Source: Pegoplata infirma | Lineage: Eukaryota > Arthropoda > Insecta > Diptera > Anthomyiidae | Direction: 5' to 3' | Length of the DNA: 64,000 bases | NCBI GenBank assembly: GCA_963921195.1 | Contig: OY992536.1 | Span: 286,645,530 to 286,709,529 of the forward strand | Shown: in pieces, positions 12,601 to 25,900 of the stretch | How the letters are laid out: every line of letters starts with the position of its first letter | Position numbering within the stretch: the first letter of the stretch is position 1 | The notes under the pieces: generated by a model | The model's input: the letters and a program-made list of their open reading frames with translations, nothing else | Told to the model about the DNA's origin: nothing | The model's database searches: none | Position numbers and translations under genes: made by a program

Positions 12601-14670
12601 ATTATTAGTTGAAATTCAGTAGATGCAACCAATATTCGTTTGATGCATTTGCAAATATGTTGCCACGATTGAATATCAGTAGAAACGGCAGATTTCAGTT
12701 GATATAACTGGTTTTAATTGAAACGAATACAGCCGAATATATTATTCAGTTGATGCAACTGAAAAATTCAGTTGGAGATTTATTTGTGTGTGTGTGTGTG
12801 TAGTTGTAAATTGAAATGTACTTCAGACAGAGAAAAAAATGGTTGTGACAACTAAATTTGTCACTAGTTTGTCACTAGTCATATTTTTGCTTTGCTTCAA
12901 TCGAATATCGGTAGAAACGACAGATTTCGTTTTATATAACTGGTTTATAATTGAAACAGACAGAAAATTCGGTTGTCACAGCCGAATATTGTAACAGAAA
13001 CCGAATTTTGAATTGATGCAACTGAAAAATACAGTTGGAAATTTATTTTTGTGTGTGTAGATTTACATTGAACTGTACTTTAGACATTTTTTAATTGTGA
13101 CGGAAACAGAAATTCAGTTAAAACAACAACAATTTTTCTCATCCCCAACAAAACTCTGTTGTAACAACTAATAATGTATGTTCCTGAAGTTTTTGATAGC
13201 AAGCAATTCGGTTTAATCAATTAAATTCTTCTCTCTAAACATTAAAAATTACTAATTTTCAGCTGAAATTCAGTTGATGCAACCAAAATTCGTTTGATGC
13301 ATTTGCAAATAAGTTTTCACAATTGAATATCGGTAGAAATGACTGATTTCGATTGATATAACTGGTTTTAATTGAAACGAATACAAAATTCGGTTGTTAC
13401 AGCTGAATATATTAGTAGAAACCAAATTTTAAGTTGATGCAACGAAAAAATTTAGTTGAAAATTTATTTTTGTGAGTGTAGTTGTAAATTGAAATGTACT
13501 TCAGACAGAGAAAAAAATGGTTGTGACAACTAAATTTGTCACTAGTTAAATTTTTACTTTGCTTCAGTCGAATTTTTTAATTGCGACAACAGAAATTCAG
13601 TTGAGACAACTTAAATTTCTGTCATCCCCAACAAAACTCTGTTGTAATAACTAAAAATGTATGTTCCTGTAGTTGAAGTTTTTAATAGCAACAAATTATG
13701 TTTAATCAATTAAATTCTTCTCTCTAAACATTAAAAATTACTAATTTCCAGCTGAAATTCCGTTGATGCAATTAAAATTCGTTTGATGCATTTGCAAATA
13801 CGTTGCCACAATTGAATATCGCTAAAAACGACTGATTTCGGTCGATATAACTGGTTTTTAAATGAAACAAATACAAAATTCTGTTGTCACAGCCGAATAT
13901 AGTAACAGCAAACAAATTTTGAGTTGAAGCAACTGAAAAATGCAGTCGAAAATTTATTTTTGTGTGTGTAGTTTTACATTGAACTGTACTTTATTCAGAG
14001 AAAAAAGTTCGTTGTGACAACTGAATTTGTCATTAATCGAATTTTTACGTTGCTTTACTGAAATTTTTTAATTGTGACCAGAAAAATTGAGTTGAAGCAA
14101 CCTAAATTTCTGTTATCTCCAACAAAACTCTGTTGTAACAACTAATAATGTATGTTCCTGAAGTTTTTGATAGCAACCAATTCGGTTTAATCAATTAAAT
14201 TCTTCTTTCTAAACATTAAAAATTACTAATTTCCAGCTGAAATTCCGTTGATGCAATTAAAATTCGTTTGATGCATTTGCAAATACGTTGCCACAATTGA
14301 ATATCGCTAGAAACGACTGATTTCGGGCAATCTTACTGTTTTTTAAATGAAAAAAATACAAAATTCGGTTGTCACAGCCGAATATATTAATAGAAACTGA
14401 GTTTAAAGTTGATGCAACTGAAAAATTCAGTTGGAAATTTATTTTTTTGTGTGTGTGGTTGTAGTTTTTAAATTGAACTATACTTCATACAGACAAAAAA
14501 ATGGTTGTGACAACTAAATTTGTCACTAGTCAAATTTTTACATTGCTTCAATCGAATTTTTTAATTGCGACAACAGAAATTCAGTTGAGACAACTTAAAT
14601 TTCTGTCATCTCCAAACAAACTCTGTTGTAACAACTGAAAGTGTATGTTTGGTTAGAGCAATAAAAATGG
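12600..14670. repeat. about 485-bp tandem array with CAGTTGATGCAACTG
   Basis: Four to five copies of a long unit. Starts with the GCTGAAATTC(A/C)GTTGATGCAA text are visible at about 12,609, 13,262, 13,747 and 14,233. The last two steps are about 485 bp, and the first interval is longer because of an internal partial duplication near 12.9 kb. Each unit holds the palindrome-like CAGTTGATGCAACTG (for example 12,747-12,761), GTTGTGACAAC, CGGTTGTCACAGCCGA, a TTTTTGTGTGTGTAG stretch and CCCCAACAAAACTCTG. Not coding; resembles satellite-type expansion. Confidence 0.85.
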
Positions 14671-15560
14671 TTTTTAAATACGAAATTGATTGATTCAATT
14701 AGAAAATTAACTGATTTCGGGAAAATTAATTGATCAGGAAAATGCGCATATTAATTACGCATGATCTTTATGTTATTTTTGTATTTTTGTGCGTATTTTT
14801 AGGTTAATTAATGTAAATATTTTTTTAGAAAACTTCAGTTTCTGTCATCCCCAACAAAACTCTGGTGTAACAACTAAAAACGCATGGTCCTGTATTTGAA
14901 TTATTCTATAGGCAACCATTTCGGTTAAAGCAATAAAATGTTTCTCTCTAAACATTTCAAATCTTTCTGTTCACGGCAAAGTTTACACGGAAAAAACTAA
15001 AAATTAATTTTAATTACGAAATTCGTTGATTCAATTACAAAATTAATTGATTTCTGAAAATGCGAATATTAATTACTTATTTTGTTTGAAAATAATTTTG
15101 ACATTTAAAGTTTTTTCGACCTCGAGCCAGAATAAACATACTCAAAATATAAGTTTTTTCGGTATTTTTGCATTCTTGTGTGCGTTGGCTGCTACATACA
15201 AAACCGATTGATTGCATTTTTTAAGCAAATGTGAAAATTTTAATTATAACATTAATTGAATCAATTACAACGTTGAATTGAAGTTAAATTTAATATAAAT
15301 CGAATTTCAAATAGTATTGAGTAATAAATTAATCGATTTTGCGTGAGTAAAATATTTTAAAATTGCAACGTTAAAGAGTATATTCAAGTTCGAGGTCATT
15401 TATTTTCCCACCTTATGAATTAACATAACAAGTTCTTTTGTTTGCTTCACTCTCTTTTAGAAAATTATTTAAAAATTTAATTTCTACAATTAAAATTAAA
15501 TTAAAAAAATTACTAAGGAATTTCCGTTTAAATATAAAAATATATAAAAAAAAATCTAGA
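14670..15560. other. A/T-rich intronic DNA with weak repeats
   Basis: Partial, decayed pieces of the preceding array (CCCCAACAAAACTCTG at about 14,850) and repeated AAATTAATTGATTTC text. No gene seen. Confidence 0.5.
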
Positions 15561-15567
15561 ATTTGCA

Positions 15568-16154
15568 ACACACAGAAAAAAAAAAAAATGCCAATGAACG
15601 AAATTCATAGTATTTATGAACAAATTCATACAAAATTATGAACTTTTTCATAGTATTTATGCAAATATGTTTAATATTTCTTAAATTTCACACATTATGA
15701 TTTATTCATAAATACTATGAAAAAGTTTGAAAGCATTATGAAAAAGTTTATAAATATTTATGAATTTTTTCATAGATACTTTGAAAGTCGTTCATTGGCA
15801 ATTTTTTTTGTGTGCAGGAGTTAGATCAAATTCTCTGACAAAACGTGAAATTTGTAAATTTGCAACACACAAAAAAAAATGCCAATGAACGAAATTCATA
15901 GTATTTATGAACAAATTCAGACAAAATTATGAACTTTTTCATAGTATTTATGCAAAAATGTTAAATATTTCTTAAATTCCACATATTATAATTAATTAAT
16001 TGATAAATACTATGAAAAGTTTAAAAGTATTATGAAAAAGTTAATAAATATTTATGAATTTGTTCATAGATATTATGAAAATCGTTCTTTGGCAATTTTT
16101 TTTGTGTGCAGGAGTTAGATCAAATTCTCTAACAAAACGTGAAATTTGTAATAC
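15568..16154. repeat. 296-bp tandem duplication carrying a MITE-like inverted repeat
   Basis: Two units, 15,568-15,863 and 15,864-16,154, are nearly identical. Each contains an inverted-repeat body beginning ACACA(C/G)AAAAAAAATGCCAATGAACG and ending in the reverse complement TCGTTC(A/T)TTGGCAATTTTTTTTGTGT. A 48-bp tail, GGAGTTAGATCAAATTCTCT..., is duplicated with it. The interior iterates TTCATAGTATTTATGAA-type words, themselves self-complementary. The duplicated tail shows that the copy event was a tandem duplication and not two insertions. Confidence 0.85.
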
Positions 16155-16520
16155 TGATTCCTTAGGACACCTCAAAAATTAACCCATAAAACGGTTTTAT
16201 AATTTTCGCTTTACTGAGACTTCACTGTACGTTCAGTTTTATTTGCTCTGGTTTTTGTTACTTAAAAAACCAACGATGGTTTTGAACAACTAAAAAAAAT
16301 CCATGTTAATTTAATTAAATATAATTTCCGTTAAAAACTAATTTAATAAATTTAATAAACAATAGAAACAATGTTAATTCACTTAAAAAGATTTCATAGT
16401 AAAACACACATCAGAGCGGAAGATTAAACTTTAGTTAAATTTAAAATTTAAGCGCTAAATTAAAAAAAGTCTTTTAATAAAAAAAAATAACAAAAAATGT
16501 TGCTGTAAGAAATTTTTAAG
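16155..16520. other. A/T-rich intronic DNA, no feature
   Basis: No repeat or gene recognised. Confidence 0.5.
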
Positions 16521-17570
16521 CTTCCAAATAAATTTTTTTTACTCTTGCAAAATCAAAATTTTTCACAACAAATTAAATTTGCAATCTTGAAATAATTTTC
16601 GGAATTTTACAAAGTTATTTTTTTTTTGCTGACAGTTAAATGTTGCAACTTGTCTATTCTCTTTTTGATACATTATTTAATAGTCCGCTAAAATCAAAAA
16701 AATTTAATTTAGAATTCGTGCATCATTGCAAAAGTGCGAAATTATTTTGCACTTTTTAACGTTAATATAACTGATACGAACCTTTTCTCCTCGTGCAGTT
16801 AAATTTTGCAACTTGTCTGTTCTCTTTTCGAGACATTATTTTTTAGTTCACCAAAATTCAAAAATTAAATTTGGGATTCCTGCAACATTGCAAAAGTGCA
16901 AAATTATTTTGCACTTTTTTTGTTTTTAACAGATCCTTTTGTATGCCTTAAAAAAATATTTCATCCAATCTATTGTTATTCAGTCTTTTTTATAACAAAA
17001 TAAAATTTTAAACGTTGCAAAAGTGCAAAATTTTTTTGCAATAGTTTTTAAATTTAGCAAGGATATTTTTTTTTGCCATAAGTTAACTGCAGCAAACTGA
17101 TTTGTTAATCCTTTTAAAATATTTTTTTATAGTGCGACAAAATTAAAAAAAAAATGTGAGACTCTAATTTTGTATAAATTCAGATATGTTGCAAAAGTGC
17201 AAAATATTTGTTAACATATTTTTAATTTAATTTAACAAGGATAGTTTTTTTAAGCGATCAGTTAATTTAACGTATTTTTCACGCTTTGAGACACTTTTTT
17301 ACAATACACCAAAATTTAAAAAGTAAATTTAAGATCCCTGTAACTTTGCATGACTTTTAATACGTTTCAAAAGTGCAAAATTATTTTGCACTTGTTTTAA
17401 TTTGTCTTAAATACAACTGATGTAAACCTATGTTATATGCTCTAATGTTATTTAGAATTTAAAATGTTGCAAAAGTGCAAATTTACTTTTCTTTTTATAG
17501 GTTTTGAGATTTGCAAGGGCACAATTTTTTATGCTATGCAATCAGTTAAGTTTTGCAAATATATGTGTTT
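16520..17570. repeat. array of the palindrome-like GTGCAAAATTATTTTGCAC
   Basis: Degenerate units, each with a TTGCAAAAGTGCAAAATTATTTTGCA centre, at about 16,730, 16,890, 17,015, 17,190, 17,365 and 17,465. Between the centres lies CAGTTAA(A/T)TTTTGCAAC text. GTGCAAAAT-T-ATTTTGCAC is perfect at 16,896-16,914 and 17,373-17,391. Same word family as the 7.5-11.1 kb region, but a different arrangement. Confidence 0.8.
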
Positions 17571-17585
17571 CCTTTGCGAGATTTT

Positions 17586-17800
17586 TTTATATTGTTAATT
17601 TTATTATAATTTTTTTATTTTTTATTTTTTATAATTTAATAATATTTTTTTTTAATTTTTTAATTTATAATAATTAAATTTTTTATTTATTTTATTGTTA
17701 AAGATTTGTATAATTTTAGTTTAATTTAAAATAATTTTAATTTATTATATTTTTATTAATTTTTTTTCTATTTAAATAATTTTATTAATAAAAAAATTCA
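17586..17800. repeat. almost pure A/T tract
   Basis: About 215 bp made almost only of A and T (TTATTATAATTTTTTTATTT and similar), even more extreme than the surrounding DNA. No symmetry or motif allows a functional call. Confidence 0.7.
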
Positions 17801-17809
17801 TGTTTAAAT

Positions 17810-18040
17810 GCTAAACACCCCAAGAAAAAAATTATTTTGTTTTATTTTTATATATAAAAATCATTGCTTCATTTTAACGAAACAACAAAAAAATGTTCAA
17901 AAAAAGAAATATAGACTAAACATGCCTTAAAAATTAATTGTCTAACACCATTTATTTAAACCCTATACAAGGCAGGCCAAATACCAAATAAATATATTTA
18001 AACCCGAGTAAAAATGAAATTTATAAACGAAGCTAAGAAA
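17810..18040. other. A/T-rich intronic DNA, no feature
   Basis: No gene or repeat recognised. Confidence 0.5.
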
Positions 18041-19440
18041 CTTAAACTATAACAAACAAAAAAAAATATTGTGGACCGCAACTTTTAAATCCAAAGAAGC
18101 TTTGCCCGGCTGTCTGTTCAAACGGTGATAATGGCCAAATTTGTTTACATAAATAGCTGTTTCTGTAGCCTGGATGCTTGTGGATGCTTCAATCAGATAT
18201 CGGTTCATAGGTTCAAAAGTTATAAACTCAAATTTATAAATACCTTGAACATTTTGGTGCATTCGACTTAACCTACAAATTCATAATCCCAAATATTGTG
18301 GTTGTTTTAATTAAAATAGCTTAGTAATACCGATATTCAATTGTTACAACCTAAGTATATTCTCATGTGTCTCCCGAATTTTTGTTGTTTCAACTTAATT
18401 TCTGTTGAAAATTAGCAAATTGGTTTTCTGTGTGGACTGATGATAACACTAACTGGAGTGTTTGAAACCGGTGTTGGAATACCCAAAAAAGTTCTCATTT
18501 TGCATTTTGCATTTTGCATTTTTCCAATTTAACTGTTATATCAAAATGATATAACTCTTCTGCTGCTGGACACATGCGAACGTTAACACAAAATTTATTA
18601 AAAAATTATTACAAAATTGTACTTCTTTACATATCTTGTCATAACTTTTGATCTTCTGCACCAATTTCAACCAAATTTACATAAAGACAATTTAAGTTCA
18701 TGATAAATATTCCGGTTTCATAACAGCCCTCAATACCATTTAGTTTTTCTCAAAAAGTGATTTCAACAGACAAATGGATCTCGCACCTTTACATTTTTGA
18801 TATATATTTTGATCTAATGAACCGATTTCAATATAAATTATATATAAACAACATGGATTCATAACAAATATGTTTATATTAATTCCGAAAACATTCTAAG
18901 AATGCAATTTTAAATAATCCCATCTATACATTTTTTTTCATAACTTTTGATCCAATACACCAATTGCAACCAAACTGTTATACAAACAACTTACTTAAAT
19001 GATAAATATTTAAGTGTTTACAGCAGCTCTTCGGGCATTTTAGTTTGCAGAAAAAAGTGATTTTAACAGACAGACGGACATCAACAGATCGACTAAAAAT
19101 CGATTGAGAATTACGAATATATATGGTATTCCGTATATACTTTACAAGCAAATTCATAATTTAAATGTAAACAAATGAATTCTTGCAAAAAGTGATTTAG
19201 GCTGAAAAATATCGACATTTTAAGCTAAAAAATATCGACATTTTCTGTTATAACTTTTAAATTAATGAACCGATTTCAATACATTTTACATACAAACAAT
19301 TTTAATGCATGACAAACCTTTTAGTGTTGTATCAGTCTATAAAACATTCTAGTTTTTCAAAAAAAAGTGATTTCAACAGACAGACGGACATCGAGGTTCA
19401 CAATTATGGGGTTATACAGGAATTTCGGATACAATTTAAT
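18040..19440. mobile_element. decayed DINE/mini-me-like copies with repeated 3' segment
   Basis: 18,060-18,290 matches, with divergence, the reverse-oriented fragment at 2.8-3.0 kb (GATATCGGTT...GGTTCAAAAGTTAT...CATT(C/T)(G/C)AC-TAACCTA). From 18,540 a segment recurs about four times in forward orientation, near 18,640, 18,800, 18,950 and 19,250. Each reads CATAACTTTTGAT(C/-)..., CCAATTTCAA, then AAAAAGTGATTT(C/T)AACAGACAGACGGACATC. The GACAGACGGAC proto-microsatellite is typical of these dipteran elements. No open frame of note. Confidence 0.6.
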
Positions 19441-20975
19441 AAAAACAAGTAAAAAAAAAAAATTTGGCCTTGCCGAATGTATGTATGCAAAGGTGGACCT
19501 TATTGTTTTATTTTTGATTTTCAAAAATTTATTTTCGATTTTAAAAAAAATTTTGACAAAAATATGAGCTGGTTTGTTTAAAAATTGCCATGCCGCAAGG
19601 TCATTAAAGTTTGTTTGCGAAAAGTTCTCACTGAGAACGAAATTGGAGCAAAGTAAAAAAAATATATATCGCTCATTTACTTGCATAGTGTCATAACTCA
19701 AAAAACGTGATTTTTGAGTTAATGATACAGAATTATTCTTTATATCATTCTTTTTATTGTGTCAAAAATTCGTATTAATATCTCTTAAAGAGAACACGCC
19801 ATTATTACATTTTCTATTAACCGGCCATTTTCAGTCGAAAACCAGTTTAAATTCTAAACTTTAAACTCGTTTTCTGCAAAATCAAATATTTTGAGTTATG
19901 TCACTTTGCAAGTTAATGAGCGATATGTCTTACTGTACATCATATTTGTTTATTTTGATGCGCTGAACACGAATATCTAAAAAATTTCAAAATCGATCGA
20001 ACGGTTTTCGAGATATCGGATTTCGGCGATCAAGAATTTAAAAAAAAAAATCTCTTAAAATTTCAAATTGCGATATCTTGAAAACCGTTTGAACGATTTT
20101 AAAATTTTTTGATATTTGTGTTCAGCACATCAAAGTTAATAAATGTGATGTATCGCAAGAAATTTTTCATTTTTGCCCCAATTTCGTTTCAGAAACAAAC
20201 TTTAAAGTGCATGCGGACAGGTACATTTTCAATCGATCGACAAAATCGGCCCCCCGAGTTTGAAACAGATGAGTTTTAAATTTTTCCATACATTGGAAAA
20301 ATTTTAATTGCAAAAAATTTTATTTAAAAAAGAAACTAATTTTGAAAAAAAAATAAAAATTTTTGTTCGTTAAAAAAAAAACTCCGCGAAAAAAATGATT
20401 GAAGAAAAAAATTTGGAGAAAAATGATAAAAAAATCAGCGAACAAATTTTTGGCCGATCGACAAAAACGGGCTCTGATTTTGAAACAGATGAGTTTTAAA
20501 TTTTTCCATACATTGGAGGTCCACTTTAATGAAAAATTGTAATTTCAAAAAACTTTATTTGAAAAAGAAACTAATTTTGAAAAAAAAAAAAATTTTTTTT
20601 TGTTAAAAAAAAACTCCGCGAAAAAATTGATTGAAGAAAAAAATGTTGAGAAAAATGTTTAAAAAATAAATCCGCGAAAAAATTTTTGGTGAAAAAAAAA
20701 TTTCGCAAACAAATTAGGATTGCACTTGTTTACAATCATATCCAAATCTGTTCACATATAATCAATCAGCCAGCAGCCGAATTAAAGCATTATGTATTTT
20801 AAGGTTATGTCGAATATATCAACATTTTCAACAAGGTATCCTTACTTTTTCGTGCATAACTTTTGAACCGCTTAACCGATATCACTCAAATTCTGAACTT
20901 GACTTCTAGAAGCAACATTAAGTAATCATGTATAGTAACAGTCCGGTCGGTGTAATATTTTCGCCGTGATCGCCA
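19441..20975. mobile_element. DINE/mini-me-like composite with nested inverted repeats
   Basis: It starts with AACAAGTAAA...TTGGCCTTGCCGAATG, the same left end as the element at 60,963. Inside are nested inverted repeats (19,603-20,206, listed separately). A direct duplication follows of about 230 bp (from about 20,230 and 20,455), each copy with GATCGACAAAA(T/A)CGG and GAAACAGATGAGTTTTAAAT. The tail at 20,700-20,970 aligns with 61,190-61,400 (CCGAATTAAAGCATT(A/T)TGTAT and CATAACTTTTGAA). Non-coding and decayed. Confidence 0.65.
19603..20206. repeat. nested inverted repeats
   Basis: Three inverted pairs are seen. The outer pair is 19,603-19,675 with 20,152-20,206, sharing TTAAAGTTTGTTT and ACGAAATTGG(A/G)GCAAA. 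A middle pair is 19,670-19,704 with 19,891-19,922 (GCTCATT(T/A)ACTTGCA, TGTCATAACTCAA). The long inner pair is 19,921-20,018 with 20,071-20,158, containing GCTGAACACGAATATC and AACGGTTTTCGAGATATCG against their complements, with a loop of about 50 bp. Confidence 0.8.
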
Positions 20976-22960
20976 TTGCAACATACGAGAAATTATTCTT
21001 TTAATAATTTTTTTTTTAAACAATTTTTTTTACCTGGGTATATAAAATTTATTTCTAATATAAGGAAACTAAACCAAATCAAGAAAACAACAATTTATGG
21101 GAGTGTTAAACATTTGTCTTCAATAAAACAATATATACAAGAAAAAAATACGAACAAAAATCAAATGTTTTTTTTTTTTTTGTAGGAAAACACCCTCAAA
21201 AATATAAAAATTTAGGAATCCCATACAAAAAACAAGTAATTAAGAAAAGAAACTTACAAAAAAGATATATAGACTTATCTACATATTTAAAAAAAAATGT
21301 ATACAAAAAATTTTATAATTAAAACTAACATTTCTAACAAAAAAAAATCAATATTTAAAAGGATTATTTTTTTTTGTAAATTTTAAAAACAAATGACCCT
21401 CAAATTGAAATAACAAACCCTTTTTTAAACTAAAATGAAATAAAAATTTTCAAATAAAAATTTTCAAATTGTTGTGTTGATATTTAACACTTTATCCAAA
21501 GGCTAAACTAAACATTTGCTTTTTTTTTTTTTTTGGTAAAATCCATGTTAATATATAAAAAGTTTTGTTAGTTATTTTTGTAAAATTTGTGTTTTTTTTT
21601 TACTAATTTTTTGGTGAAAAACAAATGTTGCATATAACCTTTAAAAGCAAATTGTTGCTTTATTTTTATTTGCAAAACCAACTAACAACAGTAAAAAAAA
21701 AAAAATGGCAAAACTACATTAGATATCAAAACCACTCTAAACTGTCTGTAAATATGTCTGGTTTTAAAAATAACAAATACATATGTAGAAACTAACATTT
21801 TTTTTTTTCTAATTTTCAAGAGAGTTTGTTTGGTGTTAGATACATTTATACATATATAAGGCCATTAAAGGTTCACCCAGATCTTTTTTCAAAAAAAAAA
21901 AATGCAAAAAACATAGATACAAAAGTGCATATTCAAAATACAAAAAAAAATTTGCATACGGGTTGTATACATACTTTTCCATATACATTTTTACTACATA
22001 CACAGATAATATGAAATGCAATTTTATCATGGTTGCAGCAGCATTTTGCAAATAGGAAAACTACCTACTACAGCAATACCATACAAAAACGACCTAAAAA
22101 TAAAAATTCTGCAAAAATACCTAAAAACATTGAAAACTCTCCTAAAATTTTTTTTTAATTTTTTGTTCTATGTTCTACACCTAAAAATTGTTTCAACATT
22201 CATTGTCACTTTATATACAAAAATTCCATATACTATTTGCTTTCCACACATGTATGTCTGCATATTAAGTTCGTAGTGTATATATGAAAAACACATGGTG
22301 TTGGTATTTGAATATTGCCACAAAATTGCAAACAATTCGCAATATTGCTGCAGCAAAAAACTAAACAAAACAAATGTTGTTGACCATTCATTGTTTTAGT
22401 TTTTCCAAATATATATTTTTTTTTAGTTCTGTGGGGGAATTTTTAGAAATATGTATTTTTTTTCCTAGATTTTCAAGTTCATGTTGTTTGTTTGGTATAA
22501 TTTTTGTATATTTTTTTTTGTATTCCTAAAATGAAATATTTGTTTTTAGATGTTGCAATGTATAAAAATATGTTTTATGTTATAATAAATATTGCATATT
22601 TATTTTGTTTTGTGTATGAGTGTTGCGTAGAGAGATGATGATAAAAAGCTTTTATATGCTCATGCAACACTTTAGGTTGAAGGCATGTTATGAAATATTT
22701 AAAATGAAGGCTTTTTTTGTTATGTTTTTGTTAGATGAAAGTGATTAAATGATTTATGGTCTTAAATACGGTTTTATAGGTAGACTTTTTGCTATAAACA
22801 AAAAGCAAATAAAAACTAGAACAATATAAATAAATGGAATTAAATTTTTAAAAATAAGCCAGGGAAACTTAAAGTTTGAAATAAAAGATGGAAAATAAAA
22901 AAAAAAAATTAAAAACTAAATATTTAATGAAAAAAATGGGTTAAATAAAGTTTTTGTAGA
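20976..22960. other. A/T-rich intronic DNA, no feature
   Basis: Homopolymer-rich sequence with no repeat family, gene or RNA recognised. Open frames here are short and phenylalanine/lysine-rich. GCAACATGTTGC is absent right up to its first copy at 22,972. Confidence 0.55.
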
Positions 22961-22971
22961 TTCTTAGCTTA

Positions 22972-25900
22972 GCAACATGTTGCAGCAACATTTTGAGAAC
23001 TCATTTTCAAGAAAAAACTAAACAAGAAAAATGGGTTAAGTGAAGTTTTTGTAAATTTTTCTCTTAGCAACATGTTGCAGCAACATTTTAAAAACTCGTT
23101 TTCAAGAAAAAAACAATATAATTAAAATACAGAAAATCACATTTAAATTGCTTTATGAAAAGCTTTTGCGGATTTTTGGTTCAGCATTCTTAAAAAGCTG
23201 GAATTAAAAAAAAAACATGAAGTTTTGTAGATTTTTGGCTTAGCAACATGTTGCAGCAACATTTTGAAAACTCGTTTCCAGGAATAAAAAATTCAATAAA
23301 AATAAACAAAAACACGACTAGATTGCTTTAGAAAAAGTTTTTGATGATTTTGATTTCAGCAGCTTAAAATAAAAGAATTTAAAAACAAAAAAACATGATT
23401 TTATTAAAGAAAAACTGTTAAATTCTAAAGATTTAACTAGAAAAATTGTTTAAGTTTTTTTTAAGTAAAGTTTTGTAGATTTCTGGCTTAGCAACATGTT
23501 GCAGCAACATTTTGAAAACTCATTTCCAAGAATAAAAAACTCAATTAAAATAAAGAAAAACACATTTAGATTGCTTTAAAAACAGTTATTGTTGATTTTT
23601 AGTTCATCAGCTTAAAATAAAAGCTAGAACTAAAAAAAAACATGCATTAAAAAAAAAAATGGCTGAAACCTAAAGATTTAGCGAGAAAAATTAATTAAGA
23701 TTAATTTAAGTGAAGTTTTTGTAGATTTTTAGCTTAGCAACATGTTGCAGCATCATTTTAAAAACTCATTTCCAAGAATAAAAAATTTAATTAAGATAAA
23801 GAGAAACACGTTTAGATTGCTTAGCAACATTTTTTTTACTGATTTTTGGTTTAGCAGTTTAAAAAAGCAGGAATAAAACAGAACATAATTTTATTAAAGA
23901 AATATAGCTCAAATCTAAAGATTTAACAAGAAAAATGGGTTAAGACTCATTCAAGTGAAGTTTTGTAGATTTTTAGCTTAGCAACATGTTGCAGCAACAT
24001 TTTAAAATACTTATTTCCAAGAAAAAAAAATATAGAATTAAAGTACCGAAAAATACAGCTAGATTGCTTTAGCAACACTTTTTGCTGATTTTTAGTTCAG
24101 CAGTTAAAAAAAAATAAAATTTTATTAAAGAAAAATTGTTGAAACCTTCAGATTTAACTAGAAAAATGGATTTGGATTAATTTAAGTGAAGTTTTGTAGA
24201 TTTCTGGTTTAGCAACATGTTGCAGCAACATTTTTAAAACTTGAAAACTCATTTCCAAGAATAAGAAACCAATTAAACCAAAGAAAAATACGTTTAGATT
24301 GCTTAAGAAATAGTTTGGGCTGATTTGTAGTTCAGCAGTTAAACATAAAAGCTAGTTATTAAAAAAACAACATAATTTTATTAAGGAAAAACGGTTCAAA
24401 TCTAAAGATTTGATGAGAAAAATCGATTAAGATTAATTTAAGTAAAGTTTTGTAGATTTTTAGTTTAGCAACATGTTGCAGTAACATTTTGAAAACTTGA
24501 AAACTCATTTCCAAGAATAAAAAACCAATTATACTAAAGAAAAATACGTTTAGATTGCTTTAGAAACAGTTTTTGCTGATTTGTAGTTCAGCAGTTAAAC
24601 ATAAAAGCTAGTTATTAAAAAAACAACATAATTTTATTAAGAAAAAATGGTTCAAATCTAAAGATTTGAAGAGAAAATTCGGTTAAGATTAATATAAATG
24701 AAGTTTTGTAGATTTTTAGTTTAGCAACATGTTGCAGACACATTATGAAAACTCATTTTCAAGAAAAAAATATACAATTAAAATACAGAAAAACACGTTT
24801 AGATTGCTTTATAAAAAGTTTTTGCAGATTTTTGCTTCAGCAGTTTAAAAAAGCTGAAATTAAAAAATAAATATGACTTTATTAACGAAAAATGGTTGAA
24901 ATATACATATTTAACGAGAAAAATGGGTTAAGATTAATTTAAGCTTAGCAACATGTTGCAGCAACATTTTGAAAAATCAATTCTAAGAACAAGAAATACA
25001 ATTAAAATAAGGAGAAACACGTTTAGATTGCTTTATGAATGGTCTTTACTGATTTTAAGTTCAGCAACATGTTTCAGCAACAATTTTAAAGCCCATACCT
25101 AAGAAATAAACATCGGTTTTTAAGTTGGAAAATAATTTCATTTTTCATAAAAAATTGTCTTTTAATGTGTGTAAGTAGATTTATGGTTTCGCAACATGTT
25201 GCAGCAACATTTTTTAAACCTTATGCCCATGAAATTAGAATAAATTTAAGCAAAGAAAAACCTTGTCAATAAAAACACTTCCATTTAATTTTAAATTAAT
25301 ATTTGTTACTTTTTGCATGGGAAACTGTTGCTTTAAAAACTCAAAATTCATGTAACATTTTATTAGAAACCAAAACATTTTTTATGAAAAAAACCTTTAA
25401 AATTCATTGATATACAATCTTGAAAATTTTCTGTAACGCAACATGTTGCAGAAACATTTTGAAGTATAATATCCAAGCAATTTAATTAAATTTAAAAGAA
25501 CAATAATTTAAAACTATTATAAAAAGGCATTAATTCAACTTATTATTAGTAGTAACTTTTTAGTTTGGCAACATTGTTGCCGCAACAACTAAAAACAAAA
25601 ATAAATTTAGCATTTGATTGTGTCAAATACATTTTTTATATAATAAAATCGCTTTGAACTACAGTTTTGTTAATGATCTGCTTAGCAACATGTTGCAGCA
25701 ACATATTTAAATATAATATTCATACAAAAACAATAAATAACAAATAACAATATTTTTATACTTACTAAAAAACAATTAAGCTTATAACTAATTTTTTTAG
25801 CATTTTAGTTTGGCAACTTGTTGCAGCAACATTGAAAATCTCAAATAAATTTTACGTTAAGTGTGACAAATCTTTTGTTTTTAATAAAAATGCTCTGAAA

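Noticed and set aside
17586..17800. Mitochondrial control-region insertion
   Set aside because: Only the base composition resembles it. No mitochondrial gene or tRNA lies next to it.
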